Positions 57,139-64,000 of a stretch of 64,000 nucleotides of DNA are shown here, piece after piece (position 1 is the stretch's first letter; each line of letters opens with the position of its first letter). The position numbers and the translations under genes are program-made. Below the pieces are notes generated by a model, which saw only the letters and a list, made by a program, of their open reading frames with translations, was not told the origin of the DNA and made no database searches. This stretch comes from Rhynochetos jubatus. Lineage: Eukaryota; Chordata; Aves; Eurypygiformes; Rhynochetidae. The stretch is taken from the NCBI GenBank assembly GCA_027574665.1, contig CM050648.1, forward strand, positions 47,149,200-47,213,199, written 5' to 3'.

Positions 57139-60100
57139 AAATTTCTCCTTTTACTAACAAGTTAGTGTAACTGCAGTAGAGGTGGGAATGGCCCTCTGTC
57201 TGCTTCTGTCCCACATAGGTCTGTGGTTACTCTTGCCTTACTATTGATTTCTCAGAAGTTTTCTGCTTCCTGCAATGAAAGGCAGTGATACTAAAACAGC
57301 TTTACCTATCTAGTAAGCTTTCCAATAACCTTTCCTTTCTGAATTAAAAAAAAAAATAAGGGCACATATTTTTCTTCTCATGATTCTTCTCTGCTATGCC
57401 TGGTTTACTGAAAAAATAGTGTCTTTTTCAGAGTCTCCAATGTTCATTTTCTGCTTTATAGAATCCTATCATCTGAGTCTCGTGTCCAGTGCTAAGACAT
57501 GGTACTTGGAAACTGAGCTTCCAGCAGGAATGCAGCAGGCCAAGGATAAAAAGCAACAGACGGTACAAATCCAGGTTTCCCAGCTTGACCTACAAACCCA
57601 ACCCAGCACATCATTTTCTCACCCGCCCCTGCTGCCTTTTAGCCTCCAGAGACTGACTGGGTGCCTCTTGCCACGGGTGACGGGGCTGTTGCAGGGGGCA
57701 GATGGCTGCTTCTGGTCCCACACAGGGCCCTACTGCTATGTCCAGGGAAAACAACCCATCCTTTTCCTGCCCCTCTTGCTCCAGGAGCTTTATCCCCTGA
57801 GCTTCCATTGCAGATAAACTTGGTCTTGGCTTCCACCATGCCGGCAAACCTTGAAGGAATCAGGTAGGGTGATATCTACTTATAAAAGCACATAGGTAAC
57901 CTTTAGAAATACCCTACTGCTGTTGAGCAGTGAGAACTGTTTTGAGGACCACAAAGCTTTCAGTTGATGGAGTTTCTTCTTCCCCAGTTCTTCACGTGTA
58001 AAATGAACGCAAGCTCCATGTATGGCATGGTATTTCTGCTCCTACCGCCCTGAAAGTGGTTTGGTTATTTCCCTGCTCTCGGGATTACTGACACACCTTC
58101 AGCTACTTGTATAGTTGTACGGAATTCGATGTCCAAACATGTATAACATCGCTTATATTTGAGGGCTAGCAGCTGGAAATTGATTTTTGTAGCATATCCA
58201 AGTGGCTTGTGTTCGTATTTCCTTCACCCAGTGTTTTTACAAGAAAACTTCTTCCTGAAGTAAAACTATATGGGTGATCCATGAAAATTGGTATCATCTT
58301 ATTCCTGTTGATGGCTTTAAACAGAAAAAAACCCTGGAGAAGTGCAAAGCACAAGTAAAAGGAGTTAGATTTAGGCTGCAGGTTCTTAAACTTGAAATCT
58401 CAGGGCTGATGATGAACCTGCCTGGAGCCCTGAATTTCCATATACAAGGTGCAGCTTTGAAACCTTTTTCAAAGTCTTACGTTTGAACTGTGGAAAACCA
58501 GAGATGAGAAAGCGGTTTCTAAAGGAGAGCAGAGAGGCCTCTCTGTCACGCTGTGCCTTTCATCTCCAAACACAAAGCCCCGACGCACCGAAAAGGAGCC
58601 GAGCCTCAGCGGCTCAGCCCGAGGTTGCAGCTCTGTATCACTTAGCTCGCAGCAGCCTCCAGTGAAGATCATGCCAAGGGAATGGGAACAGGACACACCA
58701 GGATGTGTTTTGGCACTGCTTTCACTGCCTCTGAGGATCTACATCTCACGGGCTTTCAGAGACAGAAGTGGTATTTTGTATTTAAAAGTCACTGCTTTCG
58801 ACAAAGAGTTTTGAAGTGTCATGCTAAAATGTAAATTTTTACCTGCAATTTATGTTGGATTTTATTCAGAAGCGCTAGGCAAAAATCAAGATTTTAGGAA
58901 CAGATGCATTTAAAGACCCCAGCCCACCACTAAAGCAGTGTCCGCATGTCGTGTTCGTAAAACACACGTGACTCTACCCCTGGTATTTTTCTTCTTGCAT
59001 GCTTTCCCGAGGTGTGGCAACTTTTTCTTGGTACTCACACATCTTGAGATTCATGCAATACCGGTGGAGCACCTCGAATTAGGGGATGATCGTTTGTGAC
59101 TGGGTAAAAAGAACCCCTCCCAGTTCTCAAGAGATGCAGTTTGCACCCACCCATTCATGCGGATCTAAGGGAGTGTGTCCAAATACCAAGGAACAAAGTA
59201 AATGTCCTGGTCCCCAAACCTCAACGTTTCTCAAGCTCTGTGTGAAACCAACCTTACTGCATGGCTTTCAGCTTTGATTTCGCAGACAAAATTCGCCCTG
59301 AAATGAAACAGGACTTTCAGAAGCCAGAGGGGATTCCAGCCAAGAAGCTAAGATAATGTTCATCGGCAAAATTTGACCCAAGGCGTTATTGAGTCTCTTA
59401 GGCCTGTGTTATATATCAGAAAAAATCTTCCCAGAGAGCTGTTCTCCGTAACAGCCACTGCTTATTGCTCTGGATTTTGCCATAAGCCCAGTTCATAAAT
59501 GCATTTTTAACTGCTGTAATGAAAGACTTGGAATTTGGGGGGAGAAAAAGGATAGTAATTCCTTCAATTAAGCTGAAATATTTGTAACATAGTTTTAAAT
59601 AGGTGTCTTCTAGAAGGCTTTGCTGTTTCTTCATTTTTAATACTTTCCATAAGCCATTTCACAGGCGAGCTCTGTAAAAGTCAGAGCATCAATGAAAGGT
59701 CGTTTGAAGCAACCTGGTTAGCTCGGGGGGGGGGGGGGATTTTTTGAAGCCTCTGCTTAGCTTGGGTTTTTTTGCTACAGCTGTGTTATATTACTGAATG
59801 CAGGTGTGTGTATGCACCTGTGTGTCTGTGTATATATGCACGTAACTAACAAAAAATGCATGAATAAAAAATCATCTGCTACTTATCTGCTGCTTACTGT
59901 ACAGCTCAAGTGCTTCTGCAGTACTGCAAACACGAGTTCTGCTGGCATGTGAGAACAAGCGAGTGAACCTGCCTGACTGACAGGAAGCAAAATCTGTTGG
60001 TGAAGGCAGCCTGAGAGTGCAAGTGCAGGGAAATGGGAAGGGGATCACCCAGGCTCCCTTTTAAGTTTGCTTAGTAATAAGGTTTTCTTCTCTTCTGAGA

Positions 60101-62723
60101 AAATCAAAGATTACATTCACACAGGTAAAGGGCTTTTTAATTTGATTGTTTTAACTGAGTTTCTTTATGCAATTTTCCATTTGATTTAATTCTATTTAGT
60201 ATGATAAATGCTGCTTAATCTGAAATTCTTTTTTTTTTTTTTTTCATTTTCATGTATGAAAAACAGAGATGAAAGATTAGCTTCTAGTGACCTGCATCAA
60301 AATATAATTTGGCTGGAAATGAAATGAATTTGGATTTAGCTGTATCTCCTGGATAGTTTTGCTGCAACAAATCTTCATAAAGTTAAGCTGCCTCTGCTCA
60401 AAGAGTGGAAGAGGTGTGCTCAGCTGAGCTGTGAGAAGCTCCTGCGGTCTCTGCCCTGCCTGTGTGTGTCTGACTGGAATCAATGCCATCAGATCCCCAA
60501 AATGTAAAGGAATTTAGGATTTTAAAGTAAGATTACCGCAGCAGCTTTTCATGGTTTAATTATTTTATATTGGAGGCTGCTGAATGATGCGTTCGATGAG
60601 CTGATTGCTTTTCAGAGAGCATTAAAAGATTTAGTTGCTCCCTGTTTCAAACATTTGGAAAATTTCAAGCTGGGATTGAAGGGAGCTGTGGAGCAAATCG
60701 TGTCTCTTCCTGGGTACTGGCAGCTCGCTTCCTTGGTAGCTTGGGCTGTGTGGAAGGAATTGTGACAAAATGTAATTGTTTTGGATTTAAGCTTTGTTGT
60801 AACTTGGTCTGTGTTTTGTCTCTCAGCTGTATAAAAGGCAACATGCACTGGTTGTTGCGTTTTCTTAATCGGTAAGTACTAGCGGCAAGTATTAATACAG
60901 CATTTCCCCCTGCTCTGCCCGTGGCACTGATCTTGTCCGGTGCCCACTGCCTGGGCTGATTCCAGGTGCATGGCTGCGCTGGGGAGCTGGTGCCCCCCGG
61001 GGCAGAGCGGGCATCTCCGGGCAGACGTCTGATCCCAGTGATTCAGATCCCGGTGTTCCTTAGGCTTCTCAAGGCGTTAGCTGCACCTCAGGGTAACACA
61101 GGCACTGGAACAGTAATACAGGCAACTTAAGTGCCATCGCGTCCTCCCTTCCTCGCTGTACCGCTGCATGACTGCAGCTGCTGGAGTTGCCATCCATCCT
61201 CCTCCTCCATGGGGAAATATCTAAATACCACATATCCCAAGAGCAAACGCTTCTGCTTACAGTTTTACAAGTATCACGTGAAAGGTGTTTACAGAAACAT
61301 TAATCTCTTGGATAGTGTGCAGGAGAAACAAGTGGTAGTAAAAATCTCCTTGCAGGAAGGTTCCTTGGACTGACACCCCCTCCCCAAGTCACTGCCGGCT
61401 GGCCTTGCCACTGGGCACGGTAGCAAAGGAGCTGCTCTCTCAGGACTGGCTTGAGATGGACTTAGTATCACATTGGAGGGACTGTCTCTCACAGAACAGT
61501 TAAAAAACTTGTGTGGTTGCAAGTGCTACAAACTATTGTGATTTTCTTCTGTACTGATTACAAAAAGACTCGGTACCTTTTCCCTAAGGATCCACTCAGA
61601 AAGATCCCAGTCCTTCGCAGCCAGAAACAGGCCTCACCTGTGGTGGCTGCGGCCTGCTGCGGCCTGTGCCTGGCACAGACGTCTGCCATGCCACTTGTGG
61701 AACTGAGAACAACCGTTTGCACCTAACCCTATCTCTTTGTTGCCAAATTTCTTCCCACTACCTGGCCCCGGCCCCTCCCCAGTGACAGCTGAACAGCCCT
61801 GAGCTGTCTCCCTGCACCCGCCATGAGGCCTCGTGGTGGGTGGCTGTGGTGGATCCGCAGCTCAGCGCTCACCTGGGCAGGGCCAAGTTGAGCAGATCAC
61901 AGAGGCGTGCTAGGGGCCCCCAGGGGCACTCTGGCCTGGAATTGGGTTAGTTTTCCATGTAGTTTCTGGTCGAGTCCTCTTTCACGGAACACACAGCTGT
62001 GCCCTGGGGTGCTTGTGTTGCTCACAGCCCACAGATCGTGGGGTGCGCTCACTGCTTTCTCCAAATGGTTTCTATCAATTGCACTCCCCCCCTCCCCACA
62101 GCATTTTCTTGTGGTCCTTCTGAAGTGTCAGCACTTCCCTACAAAGGCTGTAGAGGTACAAAAGATTGATAGGTTTGTAAAGTTAAGGTGGTGTTTCCCC
62201 GCTTTCTGCTTTAAAATTTAGGTTTCTGAGATGATGATAGCTTTCTCCCACCCTCTGGGTCTCTAAGGCTTGTCTGATCAGTGCTTAGAAGAGGCCCAAG
62301 TGTCTGATAAACCTTTTGAAAACAAAGCCAAAAATGAGTTGTCTTCTCTCTTCCCTTCAAAGGTAGCCCTAAGGCCAGAGCGTGTTCGTCGGTAGGATGT
62401 CACACCGTCCTGCTCCACACCACAGAGGTGTCCCACCCATTCCTACTGCCCGGTAAGGAAGAAATTAAATCCCCAGCACTGTACTACATGACGTAGATTC
62501 GGTTCTTTTGAATTCTGACATTGGAACTTCATTGAATCCTCTTTTAGTGTGGATTTCACTCGTTAAGCTGTAATAAAATGGATAAATCTAATAATTTCTT
62601 TGAATTTGATTCCACTTGCTCTTTCCTAAGCAGCTTTTTGTGTTGTGAAAACAACAGTCCGGCATGTATTTAATAGTTCATCTATTTACTAGTTAATCTC
62701 ATGACATTTCTCTGCATCTGGAG
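57139..62723. other. Intergenic DNA between CR1 and the MCM3-like exons
   Basis: No gene was recognised. I looked for upstream exons of an MCM3-type gene and found none; exons shorter than about 60 codons could be missed by eye. Low-complexity sites include a G14 tract at 59725-59738, TG-rich DNA at 59802-59843 and a T tract at 60228-60244. Confidence 0.6.
59725..59738. repeat. G14 homopolymer
   Basis: Fourteen consecutive G residues are followed by a short T run. Long G tracts are rare outside repeats and are prone to sequencing length error and replication slippage. Confidence 0.85.
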
Positions 62724-62844
62724 GAAAATACCCGGGACAATAATGCTGGCTAATAATATCAAACTGATGAGCAAAGAAATAGCACCCACATTCTCAGCTG
62801 ATGATGTGGCAAAGATCAAGAAATTCTGCAAAGCTCAAACTAAA
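62724..62844 (+). pseudogene. MCM3-like exon (segment before the AAA+ core), probable relic
   Basis: The frame encodes GTIMLANNIKLMSKEIAP followed by TFSADDVAKIKKFCKAQTK, then a perfect gtaagt donor at 62845. This matches the MCM3 linker between the OB-fold region and the AAA+ helicase core (human: a [20 protein letters not shown]-type sequence). MCM3 is a subunit of the MCM2-7 replicative helicase. The acceptor is uncertain: ctggag before 62724 fits, but the GGYTSGTFR-type residues expected just upstream are missing. The sequence is nearer to the embryonic/zygotic MCM3 paralogue type of frogs and fish than to ordinary MCM3, as far as I can judge from memory. It could be a living gene whose other exons lie further off. 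Confidence 0.7.
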
Positions 62845-62941
62845 GTAAGTTATAAATTGCACTAACGCTGGCTAATGGGTAATGAGATTCCATTCTAATG
62901 TTGGTAATGTGCGATGTAAGTGTTTGCTGTTTCTTAAATAG
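62845..62941 (+). other. Intron between the two MCM3-like exons
   Basis: A 97-base intron with donor gtaagt and acceptor aaatag. Short introns are common within MCM genes. The retained intron shows this is not a processed retrocopy. Confidence 0.7.
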
Positions 62942-63095
62942 GGTATCTTTGACCATTTAAGCAAGTCTTTAGCACCAAACGTTCATGGCCGTGAGTATAT
63001 TAAAAAAGCCATTTTGTGTATGCTACTGCGGGGTAATGAGAAAGTTCCCAACAATGGGACACGCATTAAAGGAGACATCAATATCTTATTATTAG
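62942..63095 (+). pseudogene. MCM3-like exon leading to Walker A, probable relic
   Basis: A 154-base block with acceptor tag and donor gtaaga encodes [20 protein letters not shown], then [20 protein letters not shown] and [11 protein letters not shown]. It aligns to the MCM segment APSIHGH...LLLGG...RGDINILLIG that precedes the Walker A exon. Changes fall at strongly conserved places: SIHGH to NVHGR, LLGG to LLRG, RGDIN to KGDIN and LLIG to LLLG. The reading frame and splice phase are intact (51 codons plus 1 base). The next MCM3 exon, beginning DPSVAKSQ and carrying Walker A, was not found in the remaining 900 bases. Confidence 0.72.
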
Positions 63096-64000
63096 GTAAG
63101 AGCATGTAGAGTTAATAGTGCATTGATAAGTTATTTTATTATCCCCCCTCCTCATCATGCCAGTGTAGTTCGGTTATGCAATATTAGCAAGAAAATAAAA
63201 GCCAACCCAGTACAAAGACTCATTTCGTCTTATACAAGAATGTTTGTTAGTGTCTTAGGATCAATTTATTTTATCCTTGGGCACATTTTTACAATTATTT
63301 CTGTTTTGTCCCACACTTCCCTATTTACTTGACATCTGTTCTGTGTTTCTAACTGGTGCCGACATGATGCGCAATTGAGTCTAATCCTGCACTGCTCGTT
63401 CGGGCGAGACACCCACTGATTTCACGAATGGGCTTCAGTTTATCGCTTGAGCTGATGGAACTATTCCACTTCTGTCACTTGTAGGCACGGTGGCTGTTCA
63501 GTTGTGATTCCATTCCTAAATGCTTTGTTTTCACTACCCATAATTAAATTACATTAGCCTGATAACGCTAACCTGCTACGTAACAACTCCTGGCAGAGGT
63601 GTCAGCTTCCTTGCATAAATCAGGCTCTTTATTTCCCTACGGAGCTTCAATCAAAAATTTGATAACTTGCTTTAAAAATAATTAACCTATACCAATAATC
63701 CTTTAAAAATCTGAGTATGTCTTTTCTCTCCTGAAGAGGGCAACTTGCAAACTGACTTATTTGCGGTACCGAAACATGCACACTGCACCACTGGCATTTC
63801 AATCACATCCATCCAGATGGGGTCTGTTATCCAACAACCTCTCATCAAAAGCACTTGCCTGGCACCGGCATTACCTTGCTGTCTATCCAAATATTGCATG
63901 TGTGGGGGCACGGAAATTCAAAGCAGTTGTACAGTGGCACTCAGTGACACGCTAATGGGCTTTGCAATCCAAAGCACCATCTATTAAAGCTTTACTAAAG
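63096..64000. other. Sequence after the MCM3-like exons
   Basis: No Walker A exon or other MCM segment was recognised. Frames of 64-80 codons near 63690-63990 on both strands overlap each other and resemble nothing known to me. This is either the next intron of the MCM3-like locus or intergenic DNA. Confidence 0.5.

Noticed and set aside
57380-57817. 145-codon frame in the region between GAREM1 and the MCM3-like exons
   Set aside because: It does not resemble MCM3 or any family I know and lacks convincing splice context.

Overview
The window looks like bird nuclear DNA. It is intron-rich vertebrate sequence, and its interspersed repeats are almost all 5'-truncated CR1 LINEs ending in the characteristic CR1 3' terminus (a TTCTATG-type end). 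No mammalian-type SINEs were seen. Two genes are represented, both only in part and both on the + strand.

GAREM1 (positions 1 to about 49,060). Four coding exons match GAREM1 (FAM59A), the GRB2-associated adaptor that links EGF receptor signalling to ERK: 28941-29071, 38534-39712, 44573-44739 and 47954 (or 47951)-48854. Together they encode about 790 residues: most of the CABIT domain, a YFN Grb2-type site, a YEEL SHP2-type site, proline-rich SH3 ligands and the C-terminal SAM domain. All splice sites are canonical and the phases join cleanly. The first coding exon (about 88 residues in human) is not seen, so 1-28940 is read as the end of a long first intron. A polyadenylation signal lies 184 bases after the stop.

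Intronic DNA. CR1 copies lie at 148-242(-), 5588-5957(+), 11773-12090(-), 14275-14643(+), 22115-22207(+), 26714-27482(-) and 34921-35446(+). The last is inserted into an older CR1 (34700-34920 plus 35447-35810). From about 33.8 kb the sequence becomes GC- and CpG-rich, with four CpG-island-like segments inside GAREM1 introns (34.15-34.36, 36.73-37.10, 41.0-41.28 and 42.42-42.78 kb). One has a tight G-quadruplex motif beside it.

Downstream (49.06-64 kb). This is mostly anonymous DNA with one CR1 (56696-57138, -). Near the end, two exon-like blocks (62724-62844 and 62942-63095) encode an MCM3-type replicative helicase segment just before the Walker A exon. The frames and splice signals are intact, but several near-invariant MCM residues are changed and no partner exons were recognised, so a decaying or diverging MCM3 paralogue is the best reading.

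No CRISPR, operon, plasmid, phage or other prokaryotic-type system is present. The most testable new ideas concern genome architecture: inverted CR1 copies bracketing a GAREM1 coding exon, the nested CR1, the CpG-island cluster, and the MCM3-like relic.
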